This document shows positions 1-4,803 of a stretch of 5,963 bases of DNA, piece after piece. The notes under the pieces were generated by a model, which saw only the letters and a list, made by a program, of their open reading frames with translations, did not search any database and was not told the origin of the DNA. Each line of letters starts with the position of its first letter. Position 1 is the first letter of the stretch. Source of the DNA: JAJZCD01 sp964570005 (GTDB taxonomy: Bacteria; Patescibacteriota; Saccharimonadia; Saccharimonadales; UBA4665); NCBI GenBank assembly GCA_964570005.1, contig CAZMWE010000052.1, positions 1 to 5,963 on the forward strand, written 5' to 3'. The translations under genes and the position numbers were made by a program.

Positions 1-60
1 CGGCAGCTCGCATGGCTCATAACCATGAGGTCGCAGGTTCGAGTCCTGCCCCCGCAACCA
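1..60 (+). tRNA. tRNA-Met (CAT), initiator-like, 5' end cut by the window edge
   Basis: The window opens in the D-loop (conventional position about 17). The anticodon arm is CATGG / CTCATAA / CCATG at 11-27, with anticodon CAT at 18-20. The T-arm is GCAGG TTCGAGT CCTGC at 33-49. The 3' acceptor strand CCCCGCA is followed by discriminator A and an encoded CCA ending at 60. The D-arm end AGCTCG, the GGCTCATAACC anticodon loop, AGGTCG and the CCCCGCAACCA end all match bacterial initiator tRNA-fMet as I remember it, and A72 is the initiator hallmark. However, the anticodon-stem pairs 29-31:39-41 are U-A, G-C, G-C rather than three G-C pairs. Base 1, which would show the C1xA72 mismatch, lies outside the window. 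Initiator identity is therefore likely but unproven. Confidence 0.95.
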
Positions 61-70
61 AGCATACTTG

Positions 71-99
71 ACCTCTGTTATCGCAACAGAGGTTTCTTT
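71..99 (+). terminator. intrinsic terminator after tRNA-Met
   Basis: A perfect 9-bp stem, ACCTCTGTT (71-79) with AACAGAGGT (85-93), closes a 5-base loop. It is followed by the T-rich run TTTCTTT. It lies 10 bases after the tRNA CCA and would end the tRNA transcript. A nearly identical hairpin recurs at 1924-1946 ahead of the SDR gene, so it is also part of the repeated intergenic module. Confidence 0.8.
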
Positions 100-126
100 G
101 TATACCTAAAACCCTAAGGTGCTACT

Positions 127-145
127 AGGATCGAGCCCTGCTTGG
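127..145 (+). repeat. T-arm-like tag, copy A
   Basis: AGGATCGAGCCCTGC (127-141) matches the T-arm of the tRNA at the window start (AGGTTCGAGTCCTGC, 35-49) at 13 of 15 bases and then continues TTGG. Related tags sit upstream of the next two genes (1199-1217 and 1980-1998) in the same orientation. This copy is about 35 bases from its -10 box, against 7-9 for the other two. The T-stem is degenerate, so it is not a functional tRNA. It could be a remnant of integration at a tRNA 3' end or a shared regulatory sequence. Confidence 0.5.
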
Positions 146-157
146 GTATACGTTAAA

Positions 158-185
158 TTGTGCTTGGAGTAAAATATGTTATAAT
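158..185 (+). promoter_or_regulatory. promoter of the first gene, extended -10, leaderless
   Basis: TGT-TATAAT (177-185) is a perfect -10 box with the TGn extension. TTGTGC (158-163) is a weak -35 candidate with a 16-base spacer. Seven bases (186-192) separate the -10 box from the GTG at 193, so transcription should begin at or very near that start codon. Confidence 0.7.
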
Positions 186-192
186 AATACAC

Positions 193-1002
193 GTGAGCGA
201 ATTTGACGAGCAGGAATTTTATGATTTTTTAACGGCCGACAGGCTGGCTGAGGAGACACAAGAGCGACTGGCCTTGATTGCATTACGCGGAGAGCAGTTT
301 CTTACCGAACGTGGCGTACAATTCCCCCCAGTTGACGGTTTTGCTCACGCATGGTTTGATGATGACGAGGGAGTTGCTGCGTATCTCGAAACACAGCAGG
401 CCTCTAAGGAAACTGAACTGGGCCGAGAGTTAACGGAAGCTGAAGCCGAAGAAGTTCTCAATCAATTTGCCGAAGCGGTACGCCAGGCTTTTGCAGAAAG
501 GAGAACTCTTGATGAGAATAAAACTCGCCTAACCTATCTTGCAAGATTAATTGCTCAGTCGGAGGTGTCGCAAGTTGGTGACGAACAGATTCCTGCCGAG
601 GAGCTTACAAGGCACAAAAAAAGACTACAAGCTCGGTACAAGGTTGAGGGGGCTGTTTCCGCATGGCAAGAGCTTGTTGACGCGGAACTTCCTGGCGAAT
701 CACTAGGTGAAGCTGATGGAGATATTGTGGAGGAAGTCGCGCTACAATACTTTGAAGTGTATATGGATGCCGAAACAAGGCTCGGAGAGCTCCGGAGAGC
801 GATCGAGTGTACGCTTGCTGAAGAAGGGGTCCAGGAGCTGACAAATGAAGAAATGGTAGCTGTTATCTTGCTGGCAAACAGGCGCTCGCTTGCACCCGTA
901 GGTGATACGAGCTGGCAAGAAGAAGCTCAACTCATCTTAATAAACCAAGGCCTACCCATCACAGATGCATGGGTAAAGGTTATTGCGCAACTTGTACCCT
1001 AA
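193..1002 (+). CDS. hypothetical acidic, helix-rich soluble protein
   Basis: I do not recognise this 269-residue protein. It is rich in Glu, Ala, Leu and Gln and strongly acidic, with no signal peptide or membrane helix visible, so it is probably cytoplasmic. Long amphipathic helical stretches are likely at about residues 16-40, 64-125, 135-165 and 178-230, with a more basic patch around 140-150 (RHKKRLQARYK). The middle contains an acidic FDDDEG turn (55-60), and the end is a short hydrophobic segment (WVKVIAQLVP). The frame is also open from a GTG at 160. I prefer the GTG at 193 because TATAAT ends 7 bases before it, the same leaderless geometry as its neighbours, whereas 160 has no ribosome binding site. 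It stands alone between its own promoter and a downstream hairpin. No function can be assigned. Confidence 0.8.
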   Translation: MSEFDEQEFYDFLTADRLAEETQERLALIALRGEQFLTERGVQFPPVDGFAHAWFDDDEGVAAYLETQQASKETELGRELTEAEAEEVLNQFAEAVRQAFAERRTLDENKTRLTYLARLIAQSEVSQVGDEQIPAEELTRHKKRLQARYKVEGAVSAWQELVDAELPGESLGEADGDIVEEVALQYFEVYMDAETRLGELRRAIECTLAEEGVQELTNEEMVAVILLANRRSLAPVGDTSWQEEAQLILINQGLPITDAWVKVIAQLVP

Positions 1003-1035
1003 GTGGTTACAATGCGCTATGTTCTAATCCTGAGC

Positions 1036-1062
1036 GGCGGAGTAAGCCAAACTACTTCCGCC
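1036..1062 (+). other. GC-rich hairpin after the first gene
   Basis: GGCGGA-GTA (1036-1044) pairs with TAC-T-TCCGCC (1053-1062), leaving a single bulged T. There is no T-tract, so it is a poor intrinsic terminator by itself. It contains the motif GGAGTAAGC (1039-1047), which reappears in related form after the second gene (GAGTAAGC, 1824-1831) and after the SDR gene (2772-2780). It probably forms part of a structured 3' UTR together with the element at 1076-1133. Confidence 0.55.
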
Positions 1063-1075
1063 CCAAGAAAGTTCT

Positions 1076-1133
1076 TTCCACCGACTTAGCTCCGGCAAGA
1101 TGTGGTTCCAATTCGAATGTACCTGGGTAGCCA
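1076..1133 (+). repeat. tRNA-like structured repeat, copy 1, ending in CCA
   Basis: This 58-base element is roughly 75-80 percent identical by eye to 1856-1913, exactly 780 bases away. It holds a D-arm-like CTTAGCTC, then TGGTTCCA (1103-1110), the loop ATTCGAATGTACC (1111-1123), TGG (1124-1126), a GT bulge and AGCCA (1129-1133). TGGTTCCA pairs with TGG plus AGCCA to give 8 base pairs including one U-G. The loop contains TTCGAAT, like a T-loop, and the element ends in CCA just before a terminator, the position that tRNA-Met occupies at the window start. It lacks an anticodon arm and a proper acceptor stem, so it is not an active tRNA. It could be a decayed tRNA, a structured 3' UTR or a recombination site. 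Confidence 0.6.
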
Positions 1134-1144
1134 AAAGAAATTAC

Positions 1145-1182
1145 AAATAGAGATTGGCGTGCACGTCAATCTCTATTTCTTT
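1145..1182 (+). terminator. strong intrinsic terminator
   Basis: A 15-bp stem (1145-1159 with 1164-1178, one G-U pair) has a TGCA tetraloop and runs into TTTCTTT (1176-1182). The sequence is unrelated to the terminators at 71-99 and 1924-1954, but the place in the module is the same: directly after a CCA-ending tRNA or tRNA-like element. It would end the transcript of the upstream gene. Confidence 0.85.
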
Positions 1183-1198
1183 GCCACCCCTGTCATTT

Positions 1199-1217
1199 AG
1201 GTTCGAGCCCCGCTTGG
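1199..1217 (+). repeat. T-arm-like tag, copy B
   Basis: AGGTTCGAGCCCCGC (1199-1213) matches the T-arm of the tRNA-Met (35-49) at 13 of 15 bases and continues TTGG as in copy A. It ends 9 bases before the -10 box of the next gene. The partner T-stem is not preserved. Confidence 0.5.
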
Positions 1218-1223
1218 TATTTT

Positions 1224-1232
1224 TGCTATTAT
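1224..1232 (+). promoter_or_regulatory. extended -10 promoter of the second gene, leaderless
   Basis: TGC-TATTAT (1224-1232) is an extended -10 element ending 7 bases before the GTG at 1240. The spacing equals that of the first gene. No good -35 is visible at the usual distance; that region is occupied by the T-arm-like tag. Confidence 0.7.
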
Positions 1233-1239
1233 ATAAAAT

Positions 1240-1800
1240 GTGAAGCGATTAAAAAAATTACCAAAAGACACGGCTATCCGTGTATGTCTGCTAACCATAG
1301 TAATTGGTTTTGGTCTCACGCTTTTTTCGTATATTGCGGTCCAACAATCCTTAAGGCTCAGCCTTAACCAACCACAACTCCAAATTGCCGAGGACACAGC
1401 TGAAAGTCTCAACCAAGGAGCGTCAGTGCAGTCTGTTCTGCCAAAAGTCACCGTAAACGAGACTATGAGCCTATCTCCCTTTGTGACAATCGTTGACAGT
1501 AACATTCATGTTCTGGCAAGTTCAGGTAAGATAGGTAACCAAATTCCGCTGCCGCCTGCTAGTGCATTTCCTGACTCGCAAAAACGGAGTACTAACTGGT
1601 TTACATGGCAACACGATAATAATTCTGTTAGAGATGCAGCTGTCATAGTGCCGTTCACTAGCCGCCATAGCTCCGGATATGTTTTAGTTGCTCGCTCTAT
1701 GAGGCAAACCGAAAGTATTATAGGCCGTATTTCGGTCTTAGCAGGCTTTGCGTTCATGGGAATCGTGTTGGCGTCCACGGTTATTATCTTTGTGCTTTAA
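1240..1800 (+). CDS. two-helix membrane protein with an extracytoplasmic sensor-like domain
   Basis: The protein has 186 residues: a short basic N-terminus (MKRLKKLPKD), membrane helix 1 at about 13-35, an outside domain of about 125 residues, and helix 2 at about 163-186 that ends at the last residue. The outside domain has the pattern FVTIVDSNIHVLASSG (81-96), then NWFTWQH (119-125), AAVIVPF (133-139) and SGYVLVARSMRQTE (145-158). This resembles the periplasmic sensing region of some bacterial sensor kinases, where a short fold lies between two membrane helices. There is no HAMP, kinase or other cytoplasmic output domain, so it is either a stand-alone membrane protein or the truncated input half of a sensor. 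The GTG start is chosen from the -10 spacing. It is a single-gene unit with hairpins on both sides. Its function is unknown. Confidence 0.8.
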   Translation: MKRLKKLPKDTAIRVCLLTIVIGFGLTLFSYIAVQQSLRLSLNQPQLQIAEDTAESLNQGASVQSVLPKVTVNETMSLSPFVTIVDSNIHVLASSGKIGNQIPLPPASAFPDSQKRSTNWFTWQHDNNSVRDAAVIVPFTSRHSSGYVLVARSMRQTESIIGRISVLAGFAFMGIVLASTVIIFVL

Positions 1801-1814
1801 TTTTGCTCCAGTCT

Positions 1815-1848
1815 GCGGCAGTAGAGTAAGCTTATCTATTGTTACCGC
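1815..1848 (+). other. hairpin after the second gene
   Basis: GCGGCAGTAGA (1815-1825) pairs with TCTATTG (1835-1841) and CCGC (1845-1848), leaving a 3-base TTA bulge and a 9-base loop. It occupies the same position as the 1036-1062 hairpin, again just downstream of a stop codon and upstream of the tRNA-like repeat. It shares the GAGTAAGC motif and the GCGG/CCGC base. Confidence 0.5.
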
Positions 1849-1855
1849 CAGCTAT

Positions 1856-1913
1856 TTCCATCGGCTTAGCTCTGCAAGAAGTTGGTTTTAATTCGAATGT
1901 ACTTGGGTAACTA
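1856..1913 (+). repeat. tRNA-like structured repeat, copy 2, ending in CTA
   Basis: This is the diverged partner of 1076-1133. TGGTTTTA (1883-1890) pairs with TGG (1904-1906) plus AACTA (1909-1913), with the same GT bulge (1907-1908). Relative to copy 1 there are four changes in paired positions: two C to T on the 5' side, and G to A and C to T on the 3' side. Each leaves a Watson-Crick or G-U pair. Twelve of the 13 loop bases are identical. CTTAGCTC and GCAAGA upstream are also shared. CCA has become CTA, so this copy cannot be a mature tRNA end. Confidence 0.6.
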
Positions 1914-1923
1914 AGCGCACCTG

Positions 1924-1954
1924 ACCTCTGCTATTGCAACAGAGGTTTATGTTT
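1924..1954 (+). terminator. intrinsic terminator, related to the one after tRNA-Met
   Basis: ACCTCTG (1924-1930) pairs with CAGAGGT (1940-1946) around a 9-base loop, followed by the T-rich TTTATGTTT. The hairpin differs from 71-93 at only two bases within the repeat, and both are followed by a T-rich run. It ends the transcript of the second gene and precedes the SDR promoter. Confidence 0.75.
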
Positions 1955-1979
1955 GTCTAAAAGTCCATAAGAAGTTATT

Positions 1980-1998
1980 TGGTTCCAGTCTTGTTTGG
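1980..1998 (+). repeat. T-arm-like tag, copy C
   Basis: TGGTTCCAGTCTTGT (1980-1994) matches the tRNA T-arm (35-49) at 11 of 15 bases, then TTGG. It aligns with copies A and B over the full 19 bases and ends 7 bases before the -10 box. It is the most diverged of the three tags. Confidence 0.4.
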
Positions 1999-2002
1999 TC
2001 AA

Positions 2003-2011
2003 TGCTATATT
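2003..2011 (+). promoter_or_regulatory. extended -10 promoter of the SDR gene, leaderless
   Basis: TGC-TATATT (2003-2011) lies 6 bases before the ATG at 2018. GAGG at 2012-2015 resembles a Shine-Dalgarno core but is too close to the ATG to work as one, and would lie largely upstream of the expected transcript start. Confidence 0.7.
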
Positions 2012-2017
2012 GAGGAT

Positions 2018-2749
2018 ATGAGCAAACAAGTATTGGTCACGGGTTCGACCCGAGGTATTGGTAAGGCAATTGCGTTGGAGCTGGTTAAGGCCGGCTATAA
2101 AGTTCACGGCACCTATAATGCATCTAAAAACGAGGCGGATAAACTGGGTGCTGAACATGGTATTGTGTTTCACCAAGCTGACTTAGCAAAGCGAGATGAT
2201 ACGTTACGACTGGTTGAGGAGCTATCCAGTCTGAACCTTTACGCAGTTGTTAATAATGCCGGTATTTGGGAAATGGATAAGCCTATGGATATGGACTACG
2301 CCACATGGGATAGAACGTTAGAAGTCAACTTAACTGCGCCGTTAATCCTTTCTACTGCGCTGGGAAAGCATATGGAAAGGGGCAGTAGCGTCGTAAACAT
2401 TTCGAGCACAGACGGTATGTCTGGAGGCTATGATGGCTTAAGCTATTCTGCTAGCAAGGCAGGCTTAATAAGTATCACCAAAAGCTTAGGCAATACACTT
2501 GGCGCCAAGGGCATTCGAGTCAATGCTATTGCGCCAGGGTGGGTCAATACAGAGATGGTTACTGATGAAATTGCTGATGCGTCATCAGGCTTAATACCCC
2601 TTGGGCGCCATGCCAGACCTGAAGAAATTGCCACAGTCGTCGAGTTCTTAATCTCGGATAAAGCCAGCTATATTAATGGTGAGACGATTGTCGTAGATGG
2701 CGGCCTATTTAATACGGACGATGTGCTTAAGAAAGAATCTGGTTACTGA
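2018..2749 (+). CDS. short-chain dehydrogenase/reductase (SDR), FabG-like
   Basis: This 243-residue protein is a complete classical SDR, an NAD(P)(H)-dependent oxidoreductase of the cytoplasm. The Rossmann cofactor motif TGSTRGIG is at residues 8-15. NNAG is at 79-82, the structural Asn at 104 (EVNLT), catalytic Ser at 130, and catalytic Tyr143 and Lys147 in YSASK. The Ser-Tyr spacing of 13 is as in FabG. PGWVNTEM (173-180) follows and the end has the usual VVDGG (225-229). The basic Arg12 in the glycine loop suggests NADPH, but this is inference. Family resemblance is to 3-oxoacyl-ACP reductases, yet many SDRs with other substrates look alike and no fatty acid genes are nearby. The frame is open from a TTG at 1979. 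The ATG at 2018 fits both the family N-terminus and the -10 spacing. Confidence 0.93.
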   Translation: MSKQVLVTGSTRGIGKAIALELVKAGYKVHGTYNASKNEADKLGAEHGIVFHQADLAKRDDTLRLVEELSSLNLYAVVNNAGIWEMDKPMDMDYATWDRTLEVNLTAPLILSTALGKHMERGSSVVNISSTDGMSGGYDGLSYSASKAGLISITKSLGNTLGAKGIRVNAIAPGWVNTEMVTDEIADASSGLIPLGRHARPEEIATVVEFLISDKASYINGETIVVDGGLFNTDDVLKKESGY

Positions 2750-2850
2750 TGCAGGTTCTAGTGGAATGCAGTGGAGTAAGCTATGGCGGCTATGTTAAAG
2801 ACCACAATGAGGCGATCGCGGACATTGAGTCCATCATTGAACTACAGTAA
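2749..2850 (+). CDS. possible small ORF of 33 residues overlapping the SDR stop
   Basis: An ATG at 2749 overlaps the SDR stop by one base (TGATG), a common arrangement for translational coupling. The frame stays open for 33 codons to TAA, beginning MQVLVECSGVSYGG and ending IIELQ, with an acidic middle. I recognise no family and see no clear ribosome binding site. It includes the GGAGTAAGC motif (2772-2780) found after the two preceding genes, so the stretch may instead be a remnant of that intergenic module. It fills most of the gap to the next promoter. Confidence 0.3.
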   Translation: MQVLVECSGVSYGGYVKDHNEAIADIESIIELQ

Positions 2851-2872
2851 GTTTTAGTATGATACGGCAGCT

Positions 2873-2881
2873 TGCTATAGT
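2873..2881 (+). promoter_or_regulatory. extended -10 promoter of the PhzF-family gene, leaderless
   Basis: TGC-TATAGT (2873-2881) ends 6 bases before the ATG at 2888, the same layout as the SDR promoter. Only a poor -35 candidate (TTTAGT, 2853-2858, 17-base spacer) is visible. Confidence 0.65.
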
Positions 2882-2887
2882 TGAAGT

Positions 2888-3733
2888 ATGAAGATCATTG
2901 CATACACCGTTAGCGCCTTTACCGCTCATGGCAAAGGCGGCAATAAGGCGGGTGTAGTCTTGAATGCTGCCATGCTCTCAGAAGCGCAAATGCTAAGCAT
3001 TGCGAAGGCGCTGGGCTATTCCGAAACTGCATTTATCACCCCCAGTAATGTGGCTACGCACAAAGTAAGGTTCTTTACGCCGACTGAAGAGGTGGACTTG
3101 TGCGGACATGCTACAGTTGCCACTTGGGCATTGTTGCACATGCAGGGACTCAAGCCGGGTGTATATTCTCAAGAGACAATGGCAGGAAACCTCGGGGTGA
3201 TTATTAACGGCGACGGTACTGTGTATATGCAACAGACACGACCACACTTCCTCAAGAAAGTCCCCCTTAAAGAAATCGAGATCGTCCTTGGAATCAACGG
3301 TAAAGACTTTAGTAGTGAGCTGGAGCCACAAATCGTATCCACAGGTTTGCAGGACCTGTTGGTGCCTGTTCGTGACAAGGCCGTTTTAAATAACATGAAG
3401 CCAAGCTTTGAAAAAATGGTAAAACTTAGCAAGCACTATGATGTTACGGGCCTTCATGTGTTTGCCTTGAACGGTGCAGATAACCCTGTTGCTAGCGCGC
3501 GCAATTTTGCCCCCAGAGTAGGGATTGATGAAGAGTCTGCAACCGGTACTTCGAACGGCGCCTTGCTTTGTTACCTCAAAGAAAATGGTACATTGAAGGG
3601 CGATGGAGAGTTTTGCATCGAACAGGGCGAGGTGATGGACAACCTTTCTTTTGTTCTAGGAAAGTTTATAGATGGAAGAGTTTGGGTCGGAGGAGAAGCG
3701 AAATTGCTTCAAGAAGAAGCATTCAATGTGTAG
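2888..3733 (+). CDS. PhzF-family isomerase-like protein
   Basis: The protein has 281 residues, normal length for the PhzF family, whose fold is a pair of related diaminopimelate-epimerase-like halves. Motifs seen in order are GNKAGVVL (18-25; most members have GNPAGVV), SETAF (45-49) with the likely acid/base Glu46, RFFTPTEEVDLCGHAT (61-76) and ARNFAPRVGIDEESATGTSNGA (204-225). PhzF itself isomerises trans-2,3-dihydro-3-hydroxyanthranilate in phenazine synthesis. Most relatives act on other small molecules or are uncharacterised, and no other phenazine genes are present here, so the substrate is unknown. It is a cytoplasmic enzyme with its own leaderless promoter, and converges on the minus-strand amidinotransferase-like gene 72 bases away. 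The ATG fits the family N-terminus. Confidence 0.92.
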   Translation: MKIIAYTVSAFTAHGKGGNKAGVVLNAAMLSEAQMLSIAKALGYSETAFITPSNVATHKVRFFTPTEEVDLCGHATVATWALLHMQGLKPGVYSQETMAGNLGVIINGDGTVYMQQTRPHFLKKVPLKEIEIVLGINGKDFSSELEPQIVSTGLQDLLVPVRDKAVLNNMKPSFEKMVKLSKHYDVTGLHVFALNGADNPVASARNFAPRVGIDEESATGTSNGALLCYLKENGTLKGDGEFCIEQGEVMDNLSFVLGKFIDGRVWVGGEAKLLQEEAFNV

Positions 3734-3805
3734 GTCCTAAACCATTGCACGGTAAAGGGCTCTCCAATTGTATCCGGTGGTTAGTAGTGGATATGCCAGG
3801 TTCTG

Positions 3806-4693
3806 CTACTCATTATCGAGCGTAAGTGTCGTGCATCGAATGTAGCCGCCGCCCTTAGCGAGTTCAGTAATCTGCGGAGTCACTAATTGGAAACCATGCT
3901 TTTGCAGCTTTGCAGCAAAGACAGGCGCGTCGGCGCTCATAACTACGGTTTTACCAGTAGAAACTAGGTTGCACGCGAAGGCTCTTTTAGCCTCCGCCAA
4001 CGAAACTTCTATTTTTTCAACGCCGTCGAAGTTATGCAATTTTATTCTGCTTGCAGGTAAAAAGGCGTCGGGACACCAGGCAATTAAGCCCTTGTGTTTG
4101 TCGCTCGGAGGCCTCAGTACTGACAGCGCCAGATCAATGTCGTAAAAGAAGCTGTCGGGCCATCCGGAGTCTCTGTTGATTTTAGGCCGCCCATACCAGG
4201 TCTTTAGGGGTATGGTTTGTAGTGTAATAAGCTCAAACCCGAGCGTGTCGGCGATGTATGAGTGGGCAGCTGCTTGCGTACGGTAACCGGTACCGGCGAA
4301 TAAATAGTTACCACACGGTAAAGCGTCGCCTTGCCCGCTAAAGTGGATGTCACTAGGCACCTTATAGATAACCTTGCCCAAGTCCCGTAATACCTGTTCT
4401 GCATAAAATTCTTCGCCCTTGCGCGCATTCGGCAGTCTGCTCATAACGGCCCTTTTGCCCCGCACTAATGCCCAATTTGCGGTGTACACACCGTCCTGGC
4501 AATCAAGAGGAGGCTTTACTTGGATTACTTTTACGCCCGCATTTTGCAAGGCCTTACGTATAGAGCTGTGCTCGGTTGCAGCTTTCCTCCGGTCCACTGG
4601 TATTCGCTTGTTCATGAAAGGATTAATAGCCGCCTGATCATCGAAATAATCAACACCAGACATCAGTACGGTTCTGTTCATCTGCAACTGCAT
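3806..4693 (-). CDS. amidinotransferase/dimethylargininase-superfamily protein
   Basis: This 295-residue protein fits the guanidine-modifying superfamily (arginine deiminase, DDAH, amidinotransferase; five-bladed propeller). Motifs are VLMSGVDYF (9-17), NPFMN (24-28), QDGVYTANWALV (66-77), RAVMSRLPNARKGE (81-94), FSGQGDALPCGN (118-129) with Asp123 in the usual FEGxGD position, and the C-terminal GGGYIRCTTLTL (281-292) with Cys287 as the expected nucleophile. Members hydrolyse or transfer the amidino group of arginine-like substrates in the cytoplasm. At FFYDIDLALSVL (182-193) most relatives have a catalytic His (as in FYHLD), but this protein appears to have Asp185. It may be a subfamily with a different mechanism, or inactive. 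Two in-frame ATGs are present (residues 1 and 5); the first is nearer the -10 box. Confidence 0.85.
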   Translation of the reverse strand: MQLQMNRTVLMSGVDYFDDQAAINPFMNKRIPVDRRKAATEHSSIRKALQNAGVKVIQVKPPLDCQDGVYTANWALVRGKRAVMSRLPNARKGEEFYAEQVLRDLGKVIYKVPSDIHFSGQGDALPCGNYLFAGTGYRTQAAAHSYIADTLGFELITLQTIPLKTWYGRPKINRDSGWPDSFFYDIDLALSVLRPPSDKHKGLIAWCPDAFLPASRIKLHNFDGVEKIEVSLAEAKRAFACNLVSTGKTVVMSADAPVFAAKLQKHGFQLVTPQITELAKGGGYIRCTTLTLDNE

Positions 4694-4703
4694 GTACTTG
4701 ACG

Positions 4704-4712
4704 AGTATAACA
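4704..4712 (-). promoter_or_regulatory. extended -10 promoter of the amidinotransferase-like gene
   Basis: Read on the minus strand, TGT-TATACT ends 10 bases before the ATG at 4693, which predicts a leader of only about 4 bases. No Shine-Dalgarno sequence is present between them. No convincing -35 is visible. Confidence 0.6.
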
Positions 4713-4803
4713 AAAATACTAATCCGCGCTCATTTTTTCGTGACCTGTTAACGTCAGTGCAAAAAGGGCATAGCAGGTCTGTCATTGAACAGGAGTATCT
4801 CTC

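Noticed and set aside
160..192. Longer start of the first gene from GTG 160 (adding MLGVKYVIIIH)
   Set aside because: The added segment overlaps a perfect extended -10 box (177-185), and no ribosome binding site precedes 160.
1076..1133. A functional tRNA gene
   Set aside because: There is no anticodon arm and no matching 7-bp acceptor stem, and the T-stem has a T-T mismatch. The second copy ends in CTA.
1076..1913. Integron attC sites
   Set aside because: The GTTRRRY / RYYYAAC core sites are not present, and no integron integrase is visible in the window.
2749..2850. Reading the stretch after the SDR gene as a third full copy of the intergenic module
   Set aside because: Only about 15 bases around GCAGTGGAGTAAGCT match. 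The tRNA-like element, terminator and T-arm-like tag are absent.
2865..2874. CGGCAGCTTG matching the tRNA D-arm end (CGGCAGCTCG, 1-10)
   Set aside because: A 9 of 10 base match with no flanking similarity is expected by chance in a window of this size.
3568..3825. 85-codon plus-strand frame at the end of the PhzF-family gene
   Set aside because: It lies mostly inside the PhzF-family gene in another frame. It is rich in Arg, Trp and Cys without family resemblance.
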